Below the pieces are notes generated by a model. The model saw only the letters and a program-made list of their open reading frames with translations. It did no database searches and was not told the origin of the DNA. The translations under genes and the position numbers were made by a program. A stretch of 64,000 nucleotides of DNA from Pseudomonas brassicacearum subsp. brassicacearum (GTDB lineage: Bacteria; Pseudomonadota; Gammaproteobacteria; Pseudomonadales; Pseudomonadaceae), in NCBI RefSeq assembly GCF_008801605.1, contig NZ_VZPJ01000021.1, forward strand, positions 1 to 64,000, read 5' to 3'. Below are positions 40,377 through 49,490 of this stretch, piece after piece (the first letter of the stretch is position 1; the number at the start of each line of letters is the position of its first letter).

Positions 40377-41189
40377 ATGACAGGTCACGCATTCAAGATC
40401 CAAAGAATCCCAGGACTGGGCGTGGAAATCGTCGAGGCCGATTCAGATCGAACGTTCGTCCGGCATATGCACGAACATTTTGGCATTGGCTTGCTTGTGC
40501 GCGGGGCGCAACGTTCAGCCAGCGGCCGAGGCCAGGTAGAAGCGACGGCCGGCGACCTTATATCGGTCAATCCGGCCGAAGTGCATGATGGCGCACCCAT
40601 CGGAAACGGGACACGTCGTTGGCAGATGCTGTATTTCGACCCGCCCCTGATTGCGCAGGCATTCAAGGATATGGCGAACGATGGGGGCATCTGCGCCCAG
40701 GAATTCGCTTATCCGGTACTGCCGCGCCCGCGCGCGGCAGAATTGTTCCGCACTTTGTACCAAGCCGTCGCTCAAGCCGAGGAGTTTGGCGATCACCTCA
40801 AGATCGAAGAAACGCTCGCGCTTTTGCTCGAACATTTGCTGGATTGCTCCATACCGGTATCGTCTTTGCCGGAGGTCGCGGCAAACCGTGCAAAAGCCCT
40901 GATCGACGACGATCCGCAGTCGTCCATGTCGCTTGCCCTGCTCGCCAGGGAGGCCGATTTAAGCCGTTTTCAACTGGTACGCGCCTTCACCCGCCTGACC
41001 GGTTTGACACCCCACGCCTATCTGCTGCAACGACGTATCCACCGGGCACGACAACTGATCGCTGCTGGCATGCCGCTGGCCGATGCGTCCCTGGCCAGCG
41101 GTTTCGCCGATCAGAGCCATATGACCCGATGCTTCGTGCGCAGCTTTGGATTCTCACCCGGCATGTACGCCCGGCAAGGGCACCCGTAG
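40377..41189 (+). CDS. AraC family transcriptional regulator
   Basis: This 270-aa regulator has an N-terminal cupin-type ligand domain (about residues 20-95; HMHEHFGIGLLVRG, AGDLISVNPAEVHDG) and a C-terminal double helix-turn-helix (about 170-265; LALLAREADLSRFQLVRAFTR, and DASLASGFADQSHMTRCFVRSFGFSP). ATG 40377 is chosen over 40359/40365 because GGAGG lies 5 nt upstream. The LysE-type exporter gene starts 80 bp downstream on the same strand, so this regulator probably controls it. Ligand unknown. Confidence 0.9.
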   Translation: MTGHAFKIQRIPGLGVEIVEADSDRTFVRHMHEHFGIGLLVRGAQRSASGRGQVEATAGDLISVNPAEVHDGAPIGNGTRRWQMLYFDPPLIAQAFKDMANDGGICAQEFAYPVLPRPRAAELFRTLYQAVAQAEEFGDHLKIEETLALLLEHLLDCSIPVSSLPEVAANRAKALIDDDPQSSMSLALLAREADLSRFQLVRAFTRLTGLTPHAYLLQRRIHRARQLIAAGMPLADASLASGFADQSHMTRCFVRSFGFSPGMYARQGHP

Positions 41190-41268
41190 CGACCCGCAAT
41201 TTCGTTCAAGATGCTCCTCCTCATCACAGGCAGGCTGGAGACTCCATAACTGCCAAGGTCGGCGTCGC

Positions 41269-41877
41269 ATGAACCTCGAATTTTTTGTCACTTCCCTGAT
41301 CGTGGCGGCTTCGCCTGGTACTGGCGTGGTCTATACGGTTGCAGCCGGCCTGGCCCGGGGCTGGCGCGCGAGTGTGGTAGCGGCATTGAGTTGTACCCTG
41401 GGGATCGTGCCGCACATGCTGGCAGCCATCACGGGCCTCGCGGCACTGCTGCACACCAGCCCACTGGCTTTCGAGATCACCAAGTACCTGGGCGTCGCTT
41501 ACCTGCTGTGGATGGCATGGAGCACACTCCAGACCCACGGGGCATTGCATATTGATCCGCACAAGACTCCGCGCTCGAATGGCGCGGTGATTTTTTCGGG
41601 CATTTTGCTCAACCTGCTGAATCCAAAGCTGTCGATTTTTTTCCTGGCCTTTCTACCGCAATTTCTCGCGCCAGGAGAAACGGATGCCATGTGGCGCATG
41701 CTGCAACTGAGCTTCATCTTCATGGCGATCACCTTTGCCGTCTTCGTCATCTATGGCGTGCTCTGCGCATCGATGCGCCGCCATGTTCTGGAGCGTCCAT
41801 CCGTGTTGCAGTGGTTGCGCCGCCTGTTCTCGGCAGCCTTTGTGTTACTGGCTGTACGACTGGCGTTGATGCAGTGA
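41269..41877 (+). CDS. LysE/RhtB family exporter
   Basis: This 202-aa inner-membrane protein has about six hydrophobic segments and family motifs: SLIVAASPGTGVVYTVAAGLARGWR, with SPG near residue 15, and GILLNLLNPKLSIFFLAFLPQF. The latter is the LNPK signature of LysE-type amino-acid or metabolite exporters. It follows the AraC gene; the substrate cannot be told from the sequence. AAGG lies 11 nt before the ATG. Confidence 0.9.
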   Translation: MNLEFFVTSLIVAASPGTGVVYTVAAGLARGWRASVVAALSCTLGIVPHMLAAITGLAALLHTSPLAFEITKYLGVAYLLWMAWSTLQTHGALHIDPHKTPRSNGAVIFSGILLNLLNPKLSIFFLAFLPQFLAPGETDAMWRMLQLSFIFMAITFAVFVIYGVLCASMRRHVLERPSVLQWLRRLFSAAFVLLAVRLALMQ

Positions 41878-42006
41878 TGCGTGGGGGATTTTGTGAAGAG
41901 CAGGGTTGGTGTGTATATCCATTGCTGCGGTAACGGGGCGCCGAAATCAACGTCCACCGCGAGGCGGCCTTGTAGCCGACCTGGCTCTTTGGTGATCGCG
42001 TTTCTC

Positions 42007-42036
42007 CTGTGGGAGCGAGCTTGCTCGCGATAGCGG
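42007..42036 (+). repeat. REP element, single
   Basis: CTGTGGGAGCGAGCTTGCTC followed by GCGATAGCGG; same family as the element at 156 but without an inverse partner. Confidence 0.85.
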
Positions 42037-42122
42037 AGGGTCAGTTTGTGATGATGTTGGATGTGCCTGCTGCTCTTGCCTTGGGTACTTGATCTCGACG
42101 CCCCTTCAACCAAAAAAAGCGC

Positions 42123-42162
42123 AAAAAAAAGGCGTTTCCCATTTCTGGAAGCGCCGTTTTTT
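42123..42162. terminator. Bidirectional terminator
   Basis: GGCGTTTCC and GGAAGCGCC (one G-T pair) with eight A before and six T after. It ends mgtE on the minus strand and possibly the exporter transcript. Confidence 0.88.
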
Positions 42163-42211
42163 CTAAGTCGACAGTATTACGCCAGACAGGCGAGTTTCTT
42201 GATGAGCGACT

Positions 42212-43654
42212 TCAGAGCAGGAAAATCGTCGCCAACCCCAGGAAGATGAAGAACCCACCACTGTCAGTCACGGCAGTGATCATGACACTGGCGCCCATGG
42301 CAGGGTCACGCCCCATGCGGGCCAGGGTCATGGGGATCAGGACCCCCATCAATGCCGCCAACAACAGATTGAGCGTCATCGCGGCCGTCATGACCACCCC
42401 CAGCGACCAGCTGCCATAGAGCAGATAAGCCACCACGCCAATCACACCACCCCAAATCACACCGTTGATCAAGGACACAGCCAGCTCCTTGCGCATCAAT
42501 CGCGATGTATTACCGGTACTGACCTGGTCCAGCGCCATTGCACGGACGATCATGGTGATGGTCTGGTTGCCAGAGTTGCCACCGATACCGGCGACGATGG
42601 GCATCAGCGCCGCGAGTGCCACCAGCTTCTCGATGGAGCCTTCGAACAGCCCGATGACCCGGGAAGCAACAAACGCCGTGATCAGATTGATCGCCAACCA
42701 GGCCCAGCGGTTACGCAGGGATTTCCAGACCGAGGCGAAGATGTCTTCTTCTTCGCGCAGACCGGCCATGTTGAGGACTTCGCTTTCGCTTTCCTCACGA
42801 ATCAAGTCGACCATTTCATCGATGGTCAGACGACCGATCAGCTTGCCGTTCTTGTCGACCACCGGCGCCGAAATCAAGTCATAACGTTCGAACGCCTGGG
42901 CCGCATCATAGGCGTCTTCGTCCGGGTGAAAGCTCACCGGATCGCTGGCCATCACCTCGGCCACCTGTTTTTCCGGATCGTTGACGAGCAAACGCTTGAT
43001 GGGCAGAACACCCTTGAGCACGCCGTCGTAGTCGACCACAAACAGCTTGTCAGTATGCCCCGGCAGTTCCTTGAGGCGACGCAGGTAGCGCAGTACCACT
43101 TCAAGACTGACGTCCTCTCGGATCGTCACCATCTCGAAGTCCATCAGCGCACCGACCTGCTCCTCGTCGTAGGACAACGCCGAGCGCACACGCTCACGCT
43201 GCTGGCCGTCGAGGGCTTCCATCAGTTCGTGGACAACGTCCCGCGGCAGTTCAGGCGCAAGGTCTGCGAGTTCGTCGGCGTCCATTTCCTTGGCCGCCGC
43301 CAGCAACTCGTGATCATCCATGTCGGCGATCAGGGTTTCCCGAACCGAGTCCGACACTTCGAGCAGGATGTCACCGTCGCGATCAGCCTTGACCAACTGC
43401 CAGACCGTCAGACGCTCTTCCAGTGGCAAGGCTTCAAGAATGTAGGCGACGTCGGCGGAGTGCAGATCATCGAGCTTGCGTTGCAGCTCAACGAGATTCT
43501 GCCGGTGGACCAGGTTCTCGACCCGGTCATGATGCGGACCTTCCTGGCGATGCGTCAGGTCTTCGACGACCCGCTGGCGCTGCAGCAGCTCAACAACTTG
43601 AGCGAGGCGATCCTGAAGGCTTTCCTGCGTTTTTTTTACATCTACTTGGGTCAT
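42212..43654 (-). CDS. mgtE: Magnesium transporter MgtE
   Basis: This 480-aa Mg2+ channel is gated by cytosolic Mg2+. An N-terminal superhelical domain (to about residue 135) is followed by two CBS domains (about 140-265; VTIREDVSLEVVLRYLRRL, MASDPVSFHPDEDAYDAAQ), a linker helix, and five membrane segments (about 290-480). The membrane part includes the pore motif PIVAGIGGNSGNQTI and, near the end, VMITAVTDSGGFF. ATG 43654 (MTQVDVKKTQ) has GGAG 7 nt upstream; longer in-frame starts are unlikely. It is monocistronic. Confidence 0.94.
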   Translation of the reverse strand: MTQVDVKKTQESLQDRLAQVVELLQRQRVVEDLTHRQEGPHHDRVENLVHRQNLVELQRKLDDLHSADVAYILEALPLEERLTVWQLVKADRDGDILLEVSDSVRETLIADMDDHELLAAAKEMDADELADLAPELPRDVVHELMEALDGQQRERVRSALSYDEEQVGALMDFEMVTIREDVSLEVVLRYLRRLKELPGHTDKLFVVDYDGVLKGVLPIKRLLVNDPEKQVAEVMASDPVSFHPDEDAYDAAQAFERYDLISAPVVDKNGKLIGRLTIDEMVDLIREESESEVLNMAGLREEEDIFASVWKSLRNRWAWLAINLITAFVASRVIGLFEGSIEKLVALAALMPIVAGIGGNSGNQTITMIVRAMALDQVSTGNTSRLMRKELAVSLINGVIWGGVIGVVAYLLYGSWSLGVVMTAAMTLNLLLAALMGVLIPMTLARMGRDPAMGASVMITAVTDSGGFFIFLGLATIFLL

Positions 43655-43976
43655 AGGCGAACTCCACTCCCAGCAGTGGAGCACGCCGGAAGGATCAATC
43701 AGTCAATTCATGATTGGCAAAACTAAATATTGAGTAACTACTGGGTAAGTCCATGGAGATATTCCAAAGCCCCGGCGGGGCTGACGGGCGCAATCATACA
43801 CCGCTTGACGCTTTAAAACGCTAAAAAATCATGGCAAGAACAAGCGCTTGCGAGACAAACCTGAACACAGGCTGAACCTGTTCCTTTACGACGACTTATC
43901 CAGAAAAGAAAACACACGCCGCGGCGCAAATGCAGCGACTACCCTTCTCTTCTGCACCGTCAAGGAGGACGATCGG
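43655..43976. other. Divergent promoter region
   Basis: 322 bp between mgtE and the 43977 gene. I see no riboswitch-like structure or gene. A small GC-rich hairpin (CCCCGGCGGGG) occurs near 43772. Confidence 0.5.
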
Positions 43977-44492
43977 ATGCATCCAAGCCACTGCCTGTTC
44001 CTGCTCGCCTGCTTGCCCTGCCTGCCTTTGTGGGCTGCCGGGCAGACCGTGCATCGCTGCGAAAACATCGCAGGGCACGTGACATTCACCACCCTGAGCT
44101 GCGGCCCGGGAGAAGCCCTGTCGCTACAACAGATCCATCCGTACCGCCCAGGTTCGACCGAACCGACAATCAAACCGACGACCGAGGCAATGCTGCCTGA
44201 CGCGGAGCGCGGGCAAACATCCGGCAACAAAACCACGCGCAAGGAACCGACCGTGGTTGGCCAGTTCCAGGACCGCTGCGGGAACCTAATCGACGCCAGG
44301 CAACGCCGCGACGCCATCCTGGACCGACGCATCATCGCCGGCATGAGCCAACAGGACGTAGAGAGCGCCCTGGGCAAGCCAGACTCGATCAACGTTCGGA
44401 ATTCGAGCACGCGGTATACCTACAAGGCGAGGAAAGGTCGCAGCGCAGAGGTCGTGTTCGATGAGAGGGGATGCGTGAAAGGCAAATCGTAG
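43977..44492 (+). CDS. Small exported protein, DUF4124-like with BamE-like tail
   Basis: 171 aa with a signal peptide (MHPSHCLFLLACLPCLPLWAAG). The next part (QTVHRCENIAGHVTFTTLSC) resembles the DUF4124 fold found in small exported Pseudomonas proteins, and the C-terminal third (MSQQDVESALGKPDSINVRN…YTYKARKG) looks like a SmpA/OmlA (BamE-type) module. ATG 43977 has AAGGAGGA 8 nt upstream. No function is known to me; an envelope role is inferred from the signal peptide. A terminator follows directly. Confidence 0.8.
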   Translation: MHPSHCLFLLACLPCLPLWAAGQTVHRCENIAGHVTFTTLSCGPGEALSLQQIHPYRPGSTEPTIKPTTEAMLPDAERGQTSGNKTTRKEPTVVGQFQDRCGNLIDARQRRDAILDRRIIAGMSQQDVESALGKPDSINVRNSSTRYTYKARKGRSAEVVFDERGCVKGKS

Positions 44493-44497
44493 ACAGC

Positions 44498-44526
44498 AAA
44501 AAGCCCGCGTTAAACGCGGGCTTTTT
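44498..44526 (+). terminator. Terminator after the 43977 gene
   Basis: AAGCCCGCGT and ACGCGGGCTT around a 3-nt loop, with A-run and T-run on either side; it separates this gene from the convergent tRNA cluster. Confidence 0.92.
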
Positions 44527-44532
44527 GGTGTT

Positions 44533-44609
44533 TGGTGCACTCGACAGGATTCGAACCTGTGACCGCTCGGTTCGTAGCCGAGTACTCTATCCAGCTGAGC
44601 TACGAGTGC
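44533..44609 (-). tRNA. tRNA-Arg (anticodon ACG), copy 1
   Basis: 77 nt with CCA. The acceptor is GCACTCG/CGAGTGC, the anticodon loop CTACGAA and the T-loop TTCGAAT. Identical in sequence to the copy at 44682. Confidence 0.97.
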
Positions 44610-44681
44610 AGATTGTGGTTTTATACCAGATCACAACTGGTTGAAGCCAAGTTATTTGCATTGCTGCAAACAACTCTTAAA

Positions 44682-44758
44682 TGGTGCACTCGACAGGATT
44701 CGAACCTGTGACCGCTCGGTTCGTAGCCGAGTACTCTATCCAGCTGAGCTACGAGTGC
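44682..44758 (-). tRNA. tRNA-Arg (anticodon ACG), copy 2
   Basis: Tandem duplicate of the preceding tRNA, 72 bp apart; the whole 77-nt sequence reads the same. Confidence 0.97.
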
Positions 44759-44865
44759 ATTTGTTGCCGCGCATTATAGGTCGTCAATTCCTTTTGTAAA
44801 GCGCTTTTTTCAGTAATTTCAATCACTTACTGAACAAGCCAGGTTTTGACGCACTAAACGAATAA

Positions 44866-44958
44866 TGGCGGAGAACGGGGGATTCGAACCCCCGACACCC
44901 TTTTGAGGTGTACTCCCTTAGCAGGGGAGCGCCTTCGGCCACTCGGCCAGCTCTCCGC
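44866..44958 (-). tRNA. tRNA-Ser (anticodon GCU)
   Basis: 93 nt with CCA and the long variable arm of class II tRNAs. The acceptor is GCGGAGA/TTCTCCGC and the anticodon loop CTGCTAA. It lies between rsmA and the two tRNA-Arg genes, as in P. aeruginosa. Confidence 0.97.
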
Positions 44959-45018
44959 AACACGGGGCGTATATTAACCACCTTCATCCCCGTTTGCAAA
45001 CATAAAAATCGATAAAAA

Positions 45019-45207
45019 TTAATGGCTTGGTTCGTCGTCCTTCTCTTTCTTGATACGCAGGTAAATTTCCTCGCGGTGTACAGCAACCTCTTTCGGGGCA
45101 TTGACGCCGATACGCACTTGGTTTCCTTTGACGCCGAGCACGGTCACGGTGATTTCGCCATCGCCAATAATCAGGCTTTCTGCACACCGACGGGTCAGAA
45201 TCAGCAT
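45019..45207 (-). CDS. rsmA: Carbon storage / secondary-metabolism regulator RsmA (CsrA)
   Basis: This 62-aa RNA-binding translational regulator has MLILTRRCAESLIIGD, then the five-strand core with VRIGVNAPKEVAVHREEIY and the acidic tail KEKDDEPSH. In fluorescent pseudomonads it represses exoproduct genes in the Gac/Rsm cascade. The leader has GGAGAAAGG just before ATG 45207, with GGA triplets of the kind RsmA itself recognises. The lysC-rsmA-tRNA order is conserved in Pseudomonas. The genome likely has other Rsm paralogues outside the window. Confidence 0.96.
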   Translation of the reverse strand: MLILTRRCAESLIIGDGEITVTVLGVKGNQVRIGVNAPKEVAVHREEIYLRIKKEKDDEPSH

Positions 45208-45344
45208 ACCTTTCTCCTCACGCAATTCACTTAAGGGACAACAGTCTGCAAAAAAAAGGCATTGGACCTACAACCGAAACGGTCGAAGCCTACAGGCCTA
45301 GTATTGACCAGCGCGGGCAAAAGAACAGTTTTGGGACGCGCCAT

Positions 45345-45380
45345 TCAGAAAAACAGAGGGCGCGGTCCAGCCGCGCCCTT
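45345..45380 (-). terminator. lysC terminator
   Basis: AGGGCGCGG and CCGCGCCCT around TCCAG; on the minus strand the stem is followed by CTGTTTTTC. It lies 12 bp after the lysC stop. Confidence 0.88.
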
Positions 45381-45391
45381 CAGACAACGCT

Positions 45392-46633
45392 TTATTCGCC
45401 CGGTTGGGCAGGAGCGTCGAGTTCGAAAGCCGTGTGCAGGGCGCGCACGGCCAGTTCCAGGTATTTCTCTTCGATCACCACGGAAACCTTGATTTCCGAG
45501 GTAGAGATCATCTGGATGTTGATGCTTTCCTTGGCCAGGGATTCGAACATGCGGCTGGCCACGCCTGCGTGGGAGCGCATGCCGACACCAACGATCGAGA
45601 CCTTGGCAATCTTGGTATCGCCCACCACTTCACGGGCACCGATCTCGCCAGCGGTTTTTTTCAGTATCGCTTCGGCAGACTGGTAGTCGTTGCGGTGCAC
45701 GGTGAAGGTGAAGTCAGTGGTGTTATCGTGCGAGACGTTCTGCACGATCATGTCGACTTCGATGTTCGCGGCACTGATCGGGCCGAGAATCTTGAACGCC
45801 ACGCCGGGGGTGTCTGGCACGCCACGGATGGTCAGCTTGGCTTCATCGCGGTTGAAAGCGATGCCGGAAATGATCGGCTGTTCCATGGATTCCTCTTCAT
45901 CAATAGTAATGAGGGTGCCCGGACCCTCTTTGAAGCTGTGCAGAACGCGCAGCGGAACGTTGTACTTGCCGGCGAATTCGACCGCCCGGATCTGCAACAC
46001 CTTCGAACCGAGGCTGGCCATTTCCAGCATCTCTTCGAACGTGATCTTGTCCAGGCGCTGGGCCACAGGCACCACGCGTGGGTCAGTGGTGTAGACACCG
46101 TCCACATCGGTGTAGATCTGGCATTCGTCAGCCTTGAGGGCCGCTGCCAGCGCTACGCCCGTGGTGTCGGAACCACCACGGCCGAGGGTGGTGATGTTGC
46201 CCTGCTCGTCCACACCCTGGAAACCGGCGACCACCACGACACGGCCAGCCTTCAGGTCGCCGCGAATCTTCTGGTCGTCGATCTGCAGAATACGCGCTTT
46301 GTTGTGCGCGCTGTCCGTCAGGATACGCACCTGGTTGCCGGTGTAGGACACCGCTGGCACGCCACGCTTGATCAGCGCCATGGCCAGCAAGGCGATGGTC
46401 ACCTGCTCGCCAGTGGAAACGATCACGTCCAGTTCCCGCGGAACCGGTTGCTGATCGCCGCTGATTTGCTTGGCCAGATCGATCAGACGGTTGGTCTCGC
46501 CGCTCATTGCCGACAGCACAACCACCAGGTCATCGCCCGCCTCGCGGAATTTCTTAACCTTGTCGGCGACTTGTTCGATTCTCTCGACAGTGCCGACCGA
46601 GGTGCCTCCAAATTTCTGTACGATCAAAGCCAT
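45392..46633 (-). CDS. lysC: Aspartate kinase
   Basis: This enzyme phosphorylates aspartate, the first step to lysine, threonine and methionine. The 413-aa product has the kinase domain (about residues 1-245) with the signature VQKFGGTSVG, the ATP-site LSAMSGETNRL and LGRGGSDTTGVALA. Two ACT domains (about 265-405; TIRGVPDTPGVAFKILGPI, KVSIVGVGMRSHAGVASRMF) give allosteric control. It lies between alaS (90 bp upstream) and rsmA, the normal Pseudomonas order. ATG 46633 (MALIVQKFGG) is preceded by GAGGCGG. Confidence 0.97.
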   Translation of the reverse strand: MALIVQKFGGTSVGTVERIEQVADKVKKFREAGDDLVVVLSAMSGETNRLIDLAKQISGDQQPVPRELDVIVSTGEQVTIALLAMALIKRGVPAVSYTGNQVRILTDSAHNKARILQIDDQKIRGDLKAGRVVVVAGFQGVDEQGNITTLGRGGSDTTGVALAAALKADECQIYTDVDGVYTTDPRVVPVAQRLDKITFEEMLEMASLGSKVLQIRAVEFAGKYNVPLRVLHSFKEGPGTLITIDEEESMEQPIISGIAFNRDEAKLTIRGVPDTPGVAFKILGPISAANIEVDMIVQNVSHDNTTDFTFTVHRNDYQSAEAILKKTAGEIGAREVVGDTKIAKVSIVGVGMRSHAGVASRMFESLAKESINIQMISTSEIKVSVVIEEKYLELAVRALHTAFELDAPAQPGE

Positions 46634-46722
46634 TTCAAAGCCGCCTCTGCCCATGAAGGGCGCCCAATAATCACTCAACAGCGGTCGGGCCCGTGACTAG
46701 ACCACGAGCCCGCGACGCTGCC

Positions 46723-49344
46723 TTAAATACCCTGCTCTACAAATGCAACGGTCTGGGCCAGTGCTGCGTCCAGTGCGCCGACGTCGGTACCACCGCCTTG
46801 CGCCATGTCCGGACGACCACCGCCCTTGCCGCCCACTGCCGCAGCGGCTTGCTTCATCAAATCACCGGCTTTGAGTTGGCCAGTCAGGTCTTTGGTCACG
46901 CCTGCGACGAGAACGACCTTTTCCTCATGGACACTGCCGAGCAGGATCACTGCGCGGCCGAGTTTGTTTTTCAGTTGATCGACCAGCGCCAGCAGCGCCT
47001 TGCCATCCTGGCCGTCCAGACGCACGGCCAGCACTTTCACGCCCTTGACGTCCACGGCCTGGGCCGAGAGATCGTCGCCCGCGGCGCTGGCGGCCTTGGC
47101 CTGCAACTGCTCGAGTTGCTTTTCCAGCAGGCGATTGCGCTCCAGCACAGCCGACAGCTTGTCGATCAGGTTGTCACGGCTGCCCTTGATCAGGGTTGCC
47201 GCTTCCTTGAGTTGTTCTTCGGCCGCGTTGAGGTACGCCAGGGCCGCCGCGCCGGTGACCGCTTCGATCCGGCGCACGCCGGATGCCACGCCACCTTCGC
47301 TGATGATTTTCATCAGGCCGATGTCACCGGTGCGGTTGGCGTGGATGCCACCGCACAGTTCAACGGAGAAGTCGCCCATGCTCAGCACGCGCACGCTGTC
47401 GCCGTATTTCTCGCCGAACAACGCCATCGCGCCCTTGCGCTTGGCGGTCTCGATGTCGGTTTCTTCGGTTTCCACCGGGGAGTTCTTGCGAATCTCGGCG
47501 TTGACGATTTCTTCCAGCGCCTTGAGCTGCTCAGGCTTGATGGCTTCGAAATGACTGAAGTCGAAGCGCAGGCGCTGACTGTCCACCAACGAACCTTTCT
47601 GCTGGACATGCTCGCCCAGCACCTGGCGCAACGCGGCGTGCAGCAAGTGCGTGGCGGAGTGGTTCAGCGACGTGGCATGTCGAACATCGGCGTCGACATG
47701 GGCGGCCACCGGGGCGGCGATCATCAGGCTGCCCGAAGCCAGCACGCCGTGGTGCAGGAAGGCGCCGCCGGTCTTGGTGGTATCACGCACGTCGAAACGC
47801 GAACTGCCGGCCTGCAGGTAACCGCTGTCGCCGATCTGGCCGCCGGATTCGGCGTAGAACGGGGTCTTGTCCAGCACGATCACGCCTTCCTGGCCTTCGC
47901 TCAGGATGTCGACCGATTGCCCGTCCTTATAAATGGCAACGATCTTGGCCGAACCGGTGGTGCCTGCATAACCGGTGAACTCGGTGGCCACGTCAACCTT
48001 GACCAGGCTGTTGTAGTCCATGCCGAAGGAACTGGCGGAACGCGCACGCACCCGCTGGGCGTCCATCTCGCGCTCGAAACCTTCCTCGTCGAGGGTCAGG
48101 TTGCGCTCGCGGGCGATGTCGCCAGTCAGGTCCATCGGGAAACCGTAGGTGTCGTACAGCTTGAACACCACATCGCCCGGGACCACGTTGCCCTTGAGCT
48201 CGGCCAGGTCCTGCTCGAGGATCTTCAGGCCTTGCTCCAGGGTCTTGGCGAATTGTTCTTCTTCAGCCTTGAGCACGCGCTCGATGTGCGCCTGCTGGGA
48301 TTTGAGCTCCGGGAAGGCTTCGCCCATCTCGGCCGCCAATGCCGCGACGATCTGATAGAAGAAGCTGCCCTTGGCGCCCAGCTTGTTGCCGTGACGGCAG
48401 GCGCGACGGATGATCCGGCGCAGCACATAACCGCGACCTTCGTTGGAAGGCAGCACACCGTCGGCAATCAGGAAACCGCAGGAACGGATGTGGTCGGCCA
48501 CCACTTTGAGCGACGCCTGGTTGTCGTTGGTGCAACCGATGGCCTGGGCCGACGCGCTCAGCAGGCTCTGGAACAGGTCGATTTCGTAGTTGGAGTGAAC
48601 GTGCTGCAGCACCGCACTGATCCGCTCCAGGCCCATGCCGGTGTCGACCGACGGCGCTGGCAGCGGATGCAACACGCCATCGGCGGTGCGGTTGAACTGC
48701 ATGAACACGTTGTTCCAGATCTCGATGTAGCGGTCGCCATCTTCTTCCGGCGAGCCGGGTGGGCCGCCCCAGATGTCGGCGCCGTGATCGTAGAAAATCT
48801 CGGTGCACGGGCCGCACGGGCCGGTGTCACCCATGGTCCAGAAGTTATCGGAGGCGTAAGGCGCGCCTTTGTTGTCGCCGATGCGCACCATGCGCTCAGC
48901 CGGGACACCGACCTCTTTGGTCCAGATGTCATAGGCTTCGTCGTCAGTGGCGTAGACCGTTACCCAGAGCTTCTCCTTGGGCAGGTTCAGCCACTTGTCG
49001 GAGGTCAGGAAGGTCCAGGCGAAGGTGATGGCGTCGCGCTTGAAATAGTCACCGAAGCTGAAGTTACCCAGCATTTCGAAGAAGGTGTGGTGACGAGCGG
49101 TATAACCGACGTTCTCCAGGTCGTTGTGCTTGCCGCCGGCACGCACGCACTTCTGGCTGCTCACCGCACGGGTGTAGGCACGTTTTTCCTGGCCCAGGAA
49201 GCAGTCCTTGAACTGGTTCATCCCCGCGTTGGTGAACAGCAGGGTCGGGTCGTTGCCCGGAATCAAAGAGCTGGAGGCTACTCGGGTGTGGCCTTGCTCT
49301 TCGAAGAAGCGAAGGAAGGCTTCACGGATTTCTGCGCTTTTCAT
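46723..49344 (-). CDS. alaS: Alanyl-tRNA synthetase
   Basis: This 873-aa class II synthetase has an N-terminal catalytic domain (MKSAEIREAFLRFFEEQGH; motif 2 near HHTFFEMLGNFSFGDYFK). The editing domain holds the zinc-binding HxxxH of LNHSATHLLHAAL (about residue 565) and CGGIHANRTGDIG (Cys/His), and a C-terminal C-Ala domain ends GKGGGRPDMAQGGGTD…. Start at ATG 49344; in-frame upstream codons do not look like AlaS. It is followed by lysC. Confidence 0.97.
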   Translation of the reverse strand: MKSAEIREAFLRFFEEQGHTRVASSSLIPGNDPTLLFTNAGMNQFKDCFLGQEKRAYTRAVSSQKCVRAGGKHNDLENVGYTARHHTFFEMLGNFSFGDYFKRDAITFAWTFLTSDKWLNLPKEKLWVTVYATDDEAYDIWTKEVGVPAERMVRIGDNKGAPYASDNFWTMGDTGPCGPCTEIFYDHGADIWGGPPGSPEEDGDRYIEIWNNVFMQFNRTADGVLHPLPAPSVDTGMGLERISAVLQHVHSNYEIDLFQSLLSASAQAIGCTNDNQASLKVVADHIRSCGFLIADGVLPSNEGRGYVLRRIIRRACRHGNKLGAKGSFFYQIVAALAAEMGEAFPELKSQQAHIERVLKAEEEQFAKTLEQGLKILEQDLAELKGNVVPGDVVFKLYDTYGFPMDLTGDIARERNLTLDEEGFEREMDAQRVRARSASSFGMDYNSLVKVDVATEFTGYAGTTGSAKIVAIYKDGQSVDILSEGQEGVIVLDKTPFYAESGGQIGDSGYLQAGSSRFDVRDTTKTGGAFLHHGVLASGSLMIAAPVAAHVDADVRHATSLNHSATHLLHAALRQVLGEHVQQKGSLVDSQRLRFDFSHFEAIKPEQLKALEEIVNAEIRKNSPVETEETDIETAKRKGAMALFGEKYGDSVRVLSMGDFSVELCGGIHANRTGDIGLMKIISEGGVASGVRRIEAVTGAAALAYLNAAEEQLKEAATLIKGSRDNLIDKLSAVLERNRLLEKQLEQLQAKAASAAGDDLSAQAVDVKGVKVLAVRLDGQDGKALLALVDQLKNKLGRAVILLGSVHEEKVVLVAGVTKDLTGQLKAGDLMKQAAAAVGGKGGGRPDMAQGGGTDVGALDAALAQTVAFVEQGI

Positions 49345-49409
49345 TAGGTTCTTCCACGGAGGCTGCGGCCAAAGGCCTGTGCAAAACGTCAACAGACGAA
49401 GCAACGGCA

Positions 49410-49433
49410 AAGGGCCGCATTATATCGGCCCTT
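49410..49433 (-). promoter_or_regulatory. alaS -10 inside a palindrome
   Basis: AAGGGCCG and CGGCCCTT flank 8 bp that contain TATAAT on the minus strand (49419-49424), 66 bp ahead of alaS. E. coli AlaRS represses its own gene by binding a palindrome at the start site, so an autoregulatory operator is plausible. The hairpin could also end the upstream ltaE transcript. Confidence 0.55.
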
Positions 49434-49490
49434 CGCGTGGGGTACAGCGTGTTTATGCGATAGAAACTGTCAATTGGCCCGGTTGACGGG

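Larger units (their letters stand above)
41878..42211. other. Intergenic region between convergent genes
   Basis: Holds one REP (42007-42036) and a terminator (42123-42162); nothing else seen. Confidence 0.7.

Noticed and set aside
46693..49347. An 884-codon open frame antisense to alaS
   Set aside because: Same reason: alaS is unambiguous on the minus strand and the antisense product is low-complexity His/Gln/Gly-rich.
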